Shown: positions 4,844 to 12,220 of the stretch, one piece after another
How positions within the stretch are numbered: position 1 is the first letter of the stretch
Layout: each line of letters starts with the position of its first letter
Assembly: GCA_016193115.1 (NCBI GenBank)
Contig: JACPSV010000196.1
Span: 1-14,378 of the forward strand
DNA length: 14,378 nt
DNA from: Elusimicrobiota bacterium
Lineage (GTDB): Bacteria > Elusimicrobiota > Elusimicrobia > 2-02-FULL-39-32
Direction of reading: 5' to 3'
Translations under genes and position numbers: made by a program
The notes under the pieces: model-generated
The model's input: only the letters and a program-made list of their open reading frames with translations
The model's database searches: none
What the model was told of the DNA's origin: nothing

Positions 4844-7504
4844 ATGCCTAAGCTAGTTCTAGTGGACGCCCATGGGTACCTCCATAGGGCTTATCATGCG
4901 TTGCCTCCCTTAACAACTCCCTCTGGAGAGCCGATCCATGCGGTCTATGGGTTCGCCCGCATGTTGATCAAACTTCTGACAGAACAAAAAAGCGATTATA
5001 TCGGCATTTGTTTCGATTCTAAAGGAGCCACGTTTCGGGAAAAGATTTATCCCGAATATAAAGCGAACCGAAAAGAAACGGACGCGGATCTCGTTTCACA
5101 ATTTCCGCTCTCCCGGGATCTGGTGGGAGCGATGGATCTCATGCGGTTTGAAATGGAAGGTTTTGAAGCGGACGACTTGATCGCGACCCTGTCCCGCAAA
5201 GCGGAATCCGACGGGATGGAGGTTCTCATCGTCAGCGGAGACAAAGACCTTCTGCAGTTGGTCAATGACCGCATCCATTTATTGAACGAACCTAAACAGA
5301 TTTTGTTTGGTCCGACGCAAGTAGAAGAAAAGTGGGGCGTTCCTCCGGAAAAACTGATAGAGATATTCATCCTTATGGGGGACTCTTCCGATAACATACC
5401 GGGCGTGCCCGGAATCGGCGAAAAGACCGCGGTCAAACTCATCCGGGAATATGGGTCCACATCCAACCTAATCTCCCATCTCAATTCGCTTCCCGCCAAA
5501 CTTCAAGAAAAGTTAGCCGCCGCCAAAGAGACGATCGAAAAAAACCGTTCTCTCCTCTCTCTGCGGGAAACCGTTCCTCTGGAAATTGTTTGGGATCGCT
5601 GCAAGATCAAACCGTTTCAACCGGAAACCCTTCTGCCCATTTTAAGAAAGTGGGGATTCCAAAGTCTGGTAGAAAACTTGGAGTCGAAAGGCCTGCTTTC
5701 CCATTCTGCGGAACCGTTGAACGAAACTCCTAAAAACTATACGATCGTTTCCCAGGAACCGGAACTGACCGTCCTTTTGCAATCTCTCTCCCGCTGCGAA
5801 CATTTTTCCATCCATACGGCGATCCGTTCCCAAGAGGGGGAGGACATTCTGGGAATCGCTTTTTCGATCCAAGAAGGATCAGCGAGTTATATTCCATTTC
5901 ATTCTTTTCCGAGGAAGGATATCTTATCTAAACTAAAGCCAATCCTGGAAAACGAAAAAATTCAAAAAATAGGCCACGACCTCAAACGGGAGTATTCAAT
6001 TTTCCAGAAATGCGGAATCGTGATGAAAAACCTTTTCTTTGACACGATGATCGCGGCTTATTGTCTGGACCCATCAAAAAATAATTCTAAACTGAAAGAG
6101 TTGGCTTCAGAGATTCTCAGTTGGGACAGGACTCGTTTAGAAGAGCCGCAAACGGTTTCTGCGGAACTTTTAGTGGACGAGAACGTCCCAAAATTCGCTT
6201 GCGCCGCCGCGGACGGAATCTTACAAATGTTTCAAACGCTCTCTCCCCTTTTGAAGGAACGAGGTTACGATTCCCTCTTTTATGAAGTGGAAATGCCTTT
6301 GGTTCCGATCCTGGCGGAGATGGAGTTGACCGGACTCAAAATTGATCGCGGCCATTTGGAAGAGTTGGGAAAGGATTTTGCTCATGAGATCGAAGATATA
6401 GAAAAAAAAACTCATCAGCTCGCCGGCCAGGAATTTAACCTGAACTCTTCCAAACAGATCGCTTTCATCCTTTTTGAAAAGTTGGGGTTGCCGCCCGTCA
6501 AGAAAAAAAAGACCCACTATTCGACGGACGAAGAGGTGCTTCACACGCTTTCTCCTCTGCACGAAATCCCCGCGCTTCTGCTCAAACACCGGGAACTTTC
6601 CAAACTCAAATCCACCTATGTGGACGGTTTGATTCAGGCCGTCCATCCAACCACGAAACGGGTTCACACCCGGCTGAACCAAACCGGCACGATGACAGGG
6701 CGTCTCTCTTCCAGCGACCCAAACCTGCAAAACATCCCAATCCGTTCCGAACAAGGCCGCAGGATACGTCGCGCCTTTATCCCAGAAGAAGGGTATCGTC
6801 TTCTTTCTCTGGACTATTCCCAGATTGATCTGCGTGTGTTAGCTCACCTCTCTCAAGATCCGGTTCTGATCCAGTCTTTCCGGGAGGGAGCGGACATCCA
6901 CCGTTCCACCGCTTCCGAGGTCTGGCATGTACCCATGGAACAAGTTAGCGAAGAACAGAGGAAAAACGCAAAGGCCATCAATTTTGGAATTGTTTACGGT
7001 CAACAGGCCTACGGACTTTCCCAATCCCTAAAAATTTCCCAGTCGGAAGCGCAAAACATGATTGACCAGTATTTCCAAAGGTACGCGGGCGTGCGCAATT
7101 GGATTGAACAGACGATTGCGGAGGCGCGCAAGAATGGTTTTGTCCGAACCCTTTCCGGACGTATCCGCCCCGTCCCTGAAATAAACGCTAAAAACGGTTC
7201 GATCCGCGCTTTTGCGGAACGGATTGCCATGAATACACCGGTGCAAGGAAGTTCCGCCGACATCATCAAGATAGCCATGATTCACATAGAAAAGGAACTT
7301 AAGAATAGCGTCTGGAAAAATAGAGTTCGGATTCTGCTTCAGGTGCATGACGACCTTCTTTTTGAGGTTCCGGAAGAAGAGGTTCTCCCATTGGCAAAAC
7401 TGGTCAAAAAAGAGATGGAACACGCGATGGAACTTTCTGTTCCCATCTTGGTAGACGCCAAATGCGGTAAAAACTGGGCAGAGATGGAACCCTTGAAAGT
7501 CTAA
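4844..7504 (+). CDS. polA: DNA polymerase I
   Basis: An 886-residue, full-length three-domain Pol I for gap filling and primer removal. The 5' nuclease domain (about 1-300) keeps its acidic motifs: GFEADDLIA, SGDKDLLQLV and MGDSSDNIPGVPGIGEKTA. The 3'-5' exonuclease domain (about 300-480) looks dead. Where E. coli has the DxE of motif I this protein has H324-T-A326; the motif II Asp is E383; and the motif III Asp aligns with A455. The polymerase domain is intact in outline: motif A DYSQIDLR (D657), motif B RKNAKAINFGIVYG (R706, K710, F714, Y718) and motif C QVHDDLLFEV (D836). Two positions that are usually Glu are Asp here: D662 (E. coli E710, steric gate) and D837 (E. coli E883). No ribosome site is visible. 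It is followed by a mutM remnant and coaE. Confidence 0.97.
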   Translation: MPKLVLVDAHGYLHRAYHALPPLTTPSGEPIHAVYGFARMLIKLLTEQKSDYIGICFDSKGATFREKIYPEYKANRKETDADLVSQFPLSRDLVGAMDLMRFEMEGFEADDLIATLSRKAESDGMEVLIVSGDKDLLQLVNDRIHLLNEPKQILFGPTQVEEKWGVPPEKLIEIFILMGDSSDNIPGVPGIGEKTAVKLIREYGSTSNLISHLNSLPAKLQEKLAAAKETIEKNRSLLSLRETVPLEIVWDRCKIKPFQPETLLPILRKWGFQSLVENLESKGLLSHSAEPLNETPKNYTIVSQEPELTVLLQSLSRCEHFSIHTAIRSQEGEDILGIAFSIQEGSASYIPFHSFPRKDILSKLKPILENEKIQKIGHDLKREYSIFQKCGIVMKNLFFDTMIAAYCLDPSKNNSKLKELASEILSWDRTRLEEPQTVSAELLVDENVPKFACAAADGILQMFQTLSPLLKERGYDSLFYEVEMPLVPILAEMELTGLKIDRGHLEELGKDFAHEIEDIEKKTHQLAGQEFNLNSSKQIAFILFEKLGLPPVKKKKTHYSTDEEVLHTLSPLHEIPALLLKHRELSKLKSTYVDGLIQAVHPTTKRVHTRLNQTGTMTGRLSSSDPNLQNIPIRSEQGRRIRRAFIPEEGYRLLSLDYSQIDLRVLAHLSQDPVLIQSFREGADIHRSTASEVWHVPMEQVSEEQRKNAKAINFGIVYGQQAYGLSQSLKISQSEAQNMIDQYFQRYAGVRNWIEQTIAEARKNGFVRTLSGRIRPVPEINAKNGSIRAFAERIAMNTPVQGSSADIIKIAMIHIEKELKNSVWKNRVRILLQVHDDLLFEVPEEEVLPLAKLVKKEMEHAMELSVPILVDAKCGKNWAEMEPLKV

Positions 7505-7508
7505 TTTA

Positions 7509-7580
7509 ATGCCAGACCCCATTACGAAAAAAATCATCGGAGCCCGCGGAGTCACCTACTGTTCCGCCTGCCAAACATGA
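7509..7580 (+). pseudogene. mutM: Remnant of mutM/fpg (formamidopyrimidine-DNA glycosylase) C-terminus
   Basis: This 23-codon frame has the features of the end of Fpg/MutM: DPITKKIIGARGVTY followed by CSACQT and a stop. It aligns without gaps to the last part of the Fpg zinc finger, where the pattern is C-x2-C-x16-C-x2-C-Q. There are 16 residues between Met1 and the CSAC pair, so Met1 stands exactly where the second zinc Cys should be. The conserved P-I, the Arg (R13, matching E. coli R259) and the Tyr before the Cys pair are kept. The rest of the gene, about 250 codons, is missing; an in-frame stop lies 15 bases upstream within polA. Its stop overlaps the coaE start as ATGA (7577-7580). polA-mutM-coaE is a well-known gene order in Firmicutes and others, which supports the identification. 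It may persist because its translation delivers ribosomes to coaE. Confidence 0.82.
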
Positions 7581-8185
7581 AAAAACATCCGCCCACTCTA
7601 ATGGGTTTAACGGGCGGTATCGCTTCCGGCAAGAGCGTCGTCCTGAAAATGTTTAAAAACTTAGGAGCTTCCACACTGGATTGCGACAAGATTTCCAGGG
7701 ATGTCGCGCGCAAAGGGCTGCCCGCTTATCGAGAGATCGTTAAGAATTTCGGGAAAGGGATATTAGAAAAAGATGGTTCCCTGAACCGCCAAAAACTTGG
7801 GTCGCTCATTTTTAAGAACAAACACAAGCGAAAAATCCTGGAAAATTGCATCCATCCGCGCGTCATCCAACAAATCCAGAAAAAAATAAAATCACACCGC
7901 TCCGGTCTATTGGTGATAGACATTCCTCTGCTCTTCGAAGCCAACCTTCAAAGTTTAGTGAATCGTACTGCCGTGGTTTATGCCCCGCTCTCCATTCAAA
8001 GAGAGCGCTTAAAAAAACGGGAGTCCCTGCCGGAGAAAGAAATCCGGTACCGTCTACGGTCCCAATGGCCCCTGTCCAAGAAAAAGAGGTTAGCCAACTT
8101 CATCATTGACAATAGCGGATCCCCGCATGAAACCCAGAGTCAGGTACGCCTCCTTTATAAAAAATTATTTTTAAAAAGCGCTTGA
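7577..8185 (+). CDS. coaE: Dephospho-CoA kinase
   Basis: A 202-residue P-loop kinase that phosphorylates dephospho-CoA at the 3'-hydroxyl of ribose, the last step of coenzyme A synthesis. It shows GLTGGIASGKS (P-loop, residues 10-20), LDCDKISRDVARKG (substrate-binding Asp region), HPRVIQQI, the DIPLLFE motif of the family, and a terminal-third REXLKKRE-type Arg/Lys lid segment followed by FIIDNSGS. Length is normal for the family. The ATG at 7577 overlaps the stop of the mutM remnant (ATGA), and no ribosome site is visible (the upstream bases GCCTGCCAAAC are purine-poor). Translational coupling through the remnant is therefore likely. The stop codon overlaps the -35 box of the rho promoter. 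Confidence 0.96.
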   Translation: MKKHPPTLMGLTGGIASGKSVVLKMFKNLGASTLDCDKISRDVARKGLPAYREIVKNFGKGILEKDGSLNRQKLGSLIFKNKHKRKILENCIHPRVIQQIQKKIKSHRSGLLVIDIPLLFEANLQSLVNRTAVVYAPLSIQRERLKKRESLPEKEIRYRLRSQWPLSKKKRLANFIIDNSGSPHETQSQVRLLYKKLFLKSA

Positions 8186-8209
8186 CAAAAGTTCATTTAT
8201 AAGTAAAAT
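8182..8209 (+). promoter_or_regulatory. Sigma70-type promoter for rho
   Basis: TTGACA (8182-8187, perfect -35) and TAAAAT (8204-8209, 5 of 6) are spaced by 16 bases. Transcription would begin near 8216 and give a leader of about 105 bases. The -35 box overlaps the coaE stop. Confidence 0.75.
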
Positions 8210-8220
8210 ATGGGTGTACG

Positions 8221-8300
8221 CGCTAACCAATTTTCCAATCATAGACTATTGAACCCGAACCGCCGCAGAGCCTTTCTAATGCACTCTATCATCCTAATCG
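8221..8300 (+). promoter_or_regulatory. C-rich, G-poor rho leader (possible Rho autoregulation site)
   Basis: By direct count these 80 bases of the predicted rho 5' leader hold 26 C and 10 G, with many YC dinucleotides and no strong hairpin. That is the composition of Rho loading (rut) sites. E. coli rho is autoregulated by attenuation in its leader, so the same is plausible here; it is inferred, not shown. Confidence 0.35.
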
Positions 8301-8321
8301 AATCCGGAGGAAGGAACCGAT

Positions 8322-9602
8322 ATGAACCAAACCACTGACGTATCCGTCTTGTCGCGCATGAAACTGCCTGAACTGATGCAGATAGCCTCAGACCTCAAAA
8401 TTGAACCCGGTTCCGGTTTAAGGAAACAGGAATTGATCGCAAAAATCCTGGAAGCTCAAGCGGCGAAGTCTCAAGGAAACTTGTACGATGAGGGCGTTCT
8501 CGAGATTTTGCCGGACGGGTTTGGTTTTTTGAGGTCTCCAAACTATAACTACCTTCCCGGCCCGGACGATATTTATATCTCTCCCTCCCAAATCAAAAAA
8601 TTCTCTTTAAGAAAAGGGGACACGGTTGCGGGGGAAGTGCGTCCTCCGAAAGAAGGGGAACGTTTCTTTGCCCTGCTTCAAGTTAAGAACATCAACGGCG
8701 AGACGCCGGAAAATATCCGGGTTCGTAACCTTTTTGACAATCTGACCCCGCTCTATCCGGACAAGCGTATCCGATTGGAAACCATTAAATCTGAGATCAA
8801 TATGCGGGTGTTGGATCTCGTCTCTCCGATTGGCATGGGACAGAGAGGGTTGATCGTCGCCGCTCCCAGAACCGGAAAAACAATCATTCTGCAAAAAATA
8901 GCGAATGCCATCACCACCAACCATCCGGACGTGACCCTGATGGTTCTCCTGATTGACGAGCGGCCGGAAGAAGTGACCGACATGCAGCGTTCCGTCAAAG
9001 GAGAAGTCATTTCCTCCACGTTCGACGAACCCGCAGACCGCCATATCCAGGTCGCGGAGATGGTTTTAGAAAAGGCCAAGAGGTTGGTGGAACACGGAAA
9101 AGAGGTCGTGATTCTTTTGGACTCGATCACTCGCTTGGCGCGAGCGTACAATACCAACACGCCGTCCAGCGGACGTGTGCTTTCGGGCGGGCTGGATTCC
9201 AACGCTTTGCAAAGACCCAAACGCTTTTTTGGCGCGGCCAGGAACATAGAAGAAGGGGGGAGTTTGACAATCCTCGCCACCGCTCTGGTTGAAACAGGCA
9301 GCCGGATGGACGACGTCATATTTGAAGAGTTTAAGGGTACCGGCAACATGGAAGTCTACTTAGACAGAAAACTGGCGGACAGACGGGTGTTCCCGGCCAT
9401 AGACATCAACCGGTCGGGCACGAGAAAAGAGGAACTGTTGCTGGAAGAAGATGAGCTGAACAAGATCTGGGTTTTAAGAAAAGTTTTTGCTTCCTTGAAC
9501 CCCATCGAAGCCATGGAACTCATCATTGAAAAGCTGACAGCCACCAAATCCAACAAAGATTTCCTGCGCGCCATGGAAATCTCCAGCATGGATAAAGTTT
9601 GA
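8322..9602 (+). CDS. rho: Transcription termination factor Rho
   Basis: A 426-residue hexameric RNA-dependent ATPase that releases transcripts. A SAP-like N-terminal segment ([14 protein letters not shown], about residues 12-50) is followed by the cold-shock-like RNA-binding domain ([16 protein letters not shown] to about residue 130). The ATPase core has the P-loop APRTGKT (about 181-187), the Walker B region [22 protein letters not shown], and the secondary-channel segments [25 protein letters not shown]. No insertion is seen in the N-terminal domain, so this is a compact Rho. The ATG is preceded by GGAGG (8306-8310) and AAGGAA. It has its own promoter just after coaE. No intrinsic terminator follows; the next promoter begins 14 bases after the stop. 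Confidence 0.98.
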   Translation: MNQTTDVSVLSRMKLPELMQIASDLKIEPGSGLRKQELIAKILEAQAAKSQGNLYDEGVLEILPDGFGFLRSPNYNYLPGPDDIYISPSQIKKFSLRKGDTVAGEVRPPKEGERFFALLQVKNINGETPENIRVRNLFDNLTPLYPDKRIRLETIKSEINMRVLDLVSPIGMGQRGLIVAAPRTGKTIILQKIANAITTNHPDVTLMVLLIDERPEEVTDMQRSVKGEVISSTFDEPADRHIQVAEMVLEKAKRLVEHGKEVVILLDSITRLARAYNTNTPSSGRVLSGGLDSNALQRPKRFFGAARNIEEGGSLTILATALVETGSRMDDVIFEEFKGTGNMEVYLDRKLADRRVFPAIDINRSGTRKEELLLEEDELNKIWVLRKVFASLNPIEAMELIIEKLTATKSNKDFLRAMEISSMDKV

Positions 9603-9615
9603 AAATTCAAAAAGA

Positions 9616-9644
9616 TTGACATCCCTTGGTTCATGGGATATAAT
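9616..9644 (+). promoter_or_regulatory. Perfect-consensus sigma70-type promoter for the M23 peptidase gene
   Basis: TTGACA (9616-9621) and TATAAT (9639-9644) are both exact consensus with the ideal 17-base spacer. Transcription should begin near 9651, immediately before the palindromic element, giving a leader of about 150 bases. Confidence 0.88.
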
Positions 9645-9650
9645 GAAGCG

Positions 9651-9734
9651 TTCCTGTGACCGAGCTTCAGCGAGGCCGCTTTCTTTATAACTTCACAATG
9701 AAGCGGCATTCCCTCGCTGAAAGCTCGGTCAGAA
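9651..9734 (+). repeat. Palindromic repeat element in the M23 leader (copy B)
   Basis: The outer arms GACCGAGCTTCAGCGAG (9658-9674) and 9713-9730 are complementary except for one bulged A. The inner stem GCCGCTT (9675-9681) / AAGCGGC (9701-9707) is perfect. The 62 bases from 9673 to 9734 match 1011-1072 inside narK with 4 mismatches. It begins at the predicted transcription start, so the mRNA would carry a long structured 5' hairpin. Confidence 0.88.
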
Positions 9735-9803
9735 ATGGTTGTACCTTAGATGTTACAGGAGGAGACGAAGTCTCACTCTCGTCCTTTAGGATAAGAAAAA
9801 ACC

Positions 9804-10721
9804 ATGAATAAAATGGGGTGGTTGCTCTTTGGTTTAGTGTTGTCGGGCATCTTTACGTTGCCGCAGGTCTTTAGTCTCAACGTAACGGCTCCCGCTTCTG
9901 CCCATCGGGAAAGAGCGTTGTGGGTGACGGAAGCGGACGGCTTCTTGCCGGAAAGTGAGACGAAGACGATCTTGAGACAGCTGGAGATCCCGATCGTGAA
10001 GAGTTATACGGTCCGGAGAAACGAATGGCTGGAAAAGATCGCTCAGGAGTTGGGCGTTCCCGCCCTCTCTATCCGCAGCACCAACAATCTGGAAGACCCT
10101 CGACTGCGTCCTAACCAGCGGATCCTGATTCAGAACAAAAAAGGGATGGTTCACCTGTCCAGAGGAAATGAAAGTCTCGAGGCCGTGGTGAAATCCTACG
10201 AAAAGTTGGGCGGCACGCGGGAAAAAATTCTGGCGTCAAACCCCATGGACGAGATTCTGACTCTGGAAAATGGGCAGTGGATTCTAAAAGAAGGAATCAA
10301 ACTCTGGATTCCGGACGCGCGGCGAAGTTATCCATTTCTCGCCCGGCCTGTTCAGTGGCTGCGGATTTCGTCCCGGTTCGGCGTGAGGCGGCACCCGATC
10401 ACCCGCAGGAAACGATGGCACGAAGGATACGATCTGGTAGCCCGGTACGGGGCTCCCGTTTATGCCAGCCAAACCGGAGTGATCAGCTTTGCGGGATGGT
10501 CGGGAGGATACGGAAATGTCGTGGATATTCGTCATTCCCAGATCACCACGCGTTATGGACATCTCTCGGAGATATTGGTTAGCGACGGACAGAGAGTGAA
10601 GAAAAGGCAAATCATTGGTAGGGTTGGGTCCACGGGTCTTTCGACGGGGCCTCATCTCCACTTTGAAGTGCGCAGGAATTCAGACGGAAAATCTTTAGTG
10701 CCAGGAAGGTATCTATACTAA
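9804..10721 (+). CDS. LysM-containing M23 (LytM-type) murein endopeptidase
   Basis: A 305-residue cell-wall hydrolase or hydrolase activator. An N-terminal hydrophobic segment (about residues 5-25) is a signal peptide or membrane anchor. A LysM module ([18 protein letters not shown] to about residue 112) should bind peptidoglycan, with a second, weaker LysM-like stretch (about 115-170). The C-terminal M23 domain (about 185-300) keeps its zinc and catalytic residues: H206 and D210 in HEGYD, H253 in RYGHL, and H284/H286 in GPHLHFEV, so it should be active in the periplasm. The start follows AGGAT at 12 bases. A perfect promoter and palindromic repeat lie upstream, and rpmE begins 1 base after the stop, so the two are probably cotranscribed. 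Confidence 0.93.
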   Translation: MNKMGWLLFGLVLSGIFTLPQVFSLNVTAPASAHRERALWVTEADGFLPESETKTILRQLEIPIVKSYTVRRNEWLEKIAQELGVPALSIRSTNNLEDPRLRPNQRILIQNKKGMVHLSRGNESLEAVVKSYEKLGGTREKILASNPMDEILTLENGQWILKEGIKLWIPDARRSYPFLARPVQWLRISSRFGVRRHPITRRKRWHEGYDLVARYGAPVYASQTGVISFAGWSGGYGNVVDIRHSQITTRYGHLSEILVSDGQRVKKRQIIGRVGSTGLSTGPHLHFEVRRNSDGKSLVPGRYLY

Positions 10722-10722
10722 C

Positions 10723-11061
10723 ATGAGAACAGGAATACACCCCCAATACATGACAGCCACGGTGAAATGCGCCTGCGGACACAGCTTTCAAACCCGCAGC
10801 GTTCGGCCCGAGTACCATCTCGAGATTTGTTCCCAGTGCCATCCCTTCTTTACGGGCAAACAAAGGCTGGTTGACTCCGCGGGACGCGTAGAACGTTTCA
10901 CCAAACGGTTCCAGAAAACCGGCGGAAAAACAGTCCACGTCGCCGCCAAGACGAAACCCGCAAAAGTTCTGTCATCGGCCAAAAACGTTTTGTCGTCAGG
11001 CGCGCGGGTGGCCAAGACCGCAAAAACGGAGAATAAACCGGCTTCCAAAAAATCGAAGTAG
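10723..11061 (+). CDS. rpmE: 50S ribosomal protein L31 with long basic C-terminal tail
   Basis: A 112-residue protein whose first 65 or so residues are bacterial L31: MRTGIHPQY, the zinc ligands C16, C18, C36 and C39, and [20 protein letters not shown]. It belongs to the zinc-binding (C+) form that bridges the subunits of the ribosome. The remaining 45 residues are a low-complexity Lys/Ala/Ser/Thr tail with a short internal repeat ([13 protein letters not shown]). Typical L31 is about 65-75 residues, so this is an extension of unknown role. AGGAAGG lies 13 bases before the ATG. An intrinsic terminator follows. Confidence 0.95.
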   Translation: MRTGIHPQYMTATVKCACGHSFQTRSVRPEYHLEICSQCHPFFTGKQRLVDSAGRVERFTKRFQKTGGKTVHVAAKTKPAKVLSSAKNVLSSGARVAKTAKTENKPASKKSK

Positions 11062-11076
11062 CTTACGAATAGTTGT

Positions 11077-11117
11077 AAAAAGCGACAGGGAATTTATTTT
11101 TCCGTCGCTTTTTTTTT
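11077..11117 (+). terminator. Strong intrinsic terminator between rpmE and prfA
   Basis: AAAAAGCGAC (11077-11086) pairs perfectly with GTCGCTTTTT (11104-11113), with an inner GGAA/TTCC extension, and is followed by a run of nine T (11109-11117). It ends 11 bases before the prfA ATG. A weak promoter could hide within it (TTGTAA at 11073-11078, TATTTT at 11095-11100, 16-base spacer). Confidence 0.9.
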
Positions 11118-11128
11118 GAGAGCAAACC

Positions 11129-12220
11129 ATGAACAGAATCGAAATTCTTATTCAAGCAATATTGCACCGCCATGAAGAATTGGAACGGATACTCAGCCAA
11201 TATGGGTTCCATCAGGACCCCTCCTTTGCCCAAACCTCTAAGGAGCATAATGTTATCTTGCATAAGATAGAAAAATATAGAGAGTGGGAGAAGGTTTGCG
11301 CAGAAATGAAACATTTGGAAGAGATGACCCGCGCCGCGGACGTTGAGCTGGCGGACATGGCGCGCAAAGAAAAAGAAGACCTACAAACAAAAGAAGCGCG
11401 CCTGCAAGAGGAACTTATAAAACTTCTGATTCCGCGCGACCCCAACGATTCCAAAGACGTCATTCTGGAGTTGAGGGCCGGCACGGGCGGCGATGAGGCT
11501 TCCCTTTTCGCTCAAGAATTGGCCCGCATGTACGGGAAGTACGCCGAATCAAACGGTTTTGTCCTGGAACCGATCTCGGTCAGTCTTTCGGACAAGGGTG
11601 GATTCAAAGAGGCGATATTTTCCGTGGAAAAGAAGGGGTCTCAAAGAGGGGAGTCCGGAGCTTTTGGTCTGTTCAAATATGAGATGGGAGTGCACCGCGT
11701 GCAGCGGGTTCCAACCACGGAAAGCAGCGGACGAATCCATACCTCCACGATCACCGTCGCTGTCATGCCGGAAGCGGAAGAGGTGGAGGTTCAGGTTCAA
11801 CCGCAGGATCTTAGAGTGGATACCTACCGGGCTTCCGGACATGGAGGCCAACACCTGCAGAAAACAGATTCCGCCGTGCGGATCACACACATTCCTACCG
11901 GCGTCGTTGTACAATGTCAGGACGAAAGAAGCCAGCAGAAGAACCGGGAAAAAGCGATGAAACTTTTGCGCGCGCGGATTTATCAAATCCTGCAAGAAAG
12001 GCAGGCTAAAAAGCTGGCCCAGGAACGCAAAGCGCAGGTGGGAACCGGTGAACGTTCGGAAAAAATACGAACCTACAATTTCCCTCAAGACCGTATCACG
12101 GACCACCGCATTGGATTTTCTGTCCATAACATCCACGAGGTCCTAGAGGGCAAATTAGAGCCGATTGTAGAAGCTCTGGAAATGGCAGAAAGAAAAAGAT
12201 TGGAAGAGAAATCAATTTAA
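11129..12220 (+). CDS. prfA: Peptide chain release factor 1
   Basis: A 363-residue RF1 that ends translation at UAA and UAG. The codon-reading loop has PTT at residues 195-197 ([14 protein letters not shown]), the PxT form that marks RF1 rather than RF2. The catalytic GGQ is at 239-241 within [20 protein letters not shown]. The N-terminal coiled-coil domain and C-terminal core are complete. Only a poor ribosome site (GAGAG, 11118-11122) precedes the ATG, directly after a terminator U-tract. The next gene, prmC, encodes the methylase for Gln241, and the two overlap as TAATG. Confidence 0.97.
   Translation: MNRIEILIQAILHRHEELERILSQYGFHQDPSFAQTSKEHNVILHKIEKYREWEKVCAEMKHLEEMTRAADVELADMARKEKEDLQTKEARLQEELIKLLIPRDPNDSKDVILELRAGTGGDEASLFAQELARMYGKYAESNGFVLEPISVSLSDKGGFKEAIFSVEKKGSQRGESGAFGLFKYEMGVHRVQRVPTTESSGRIHTSTITVAVMPEAEEVEVQVQPQDLRVDTYRASGHGGQHLQKTDSAVRITHIPTGVVVQCQDERSQQKNREKAMKLLRARIYQILQERQAKKLAQERKAQVGTGERSEKIRTYNFPQDRITDHRIGFSVHNIHEVLEGKLEPIVEALEMAERKRLEEKSI

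Noticed and set aside
6402..6510. Runs of nine A (6402-6410) and eight A (6503-6510) in polA as programmed slippage sites
   Set aside because: The zero frame encodes a complete polymerase, Lys codons explain the runs, and no alternative frame product is evident.
8753..9349. Long antisense frame of 198 codons within rho
   Set aside because: It is a shadow of the rho coding sequence: Ser/Arg-rich, no family resemblance, no start signals.
9750..9794. A 14-codon upstream frame in the M23 leader, in frame with and 9 bases before the real start
   Set aside because: It has no ribosome site and no recognisable peptide; nothing shows it is translated.
11549..12136. Long antisense frame of 195 codons within prfA
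   Set aside because: A shadow of the conserved RF1 core, with no independent support.
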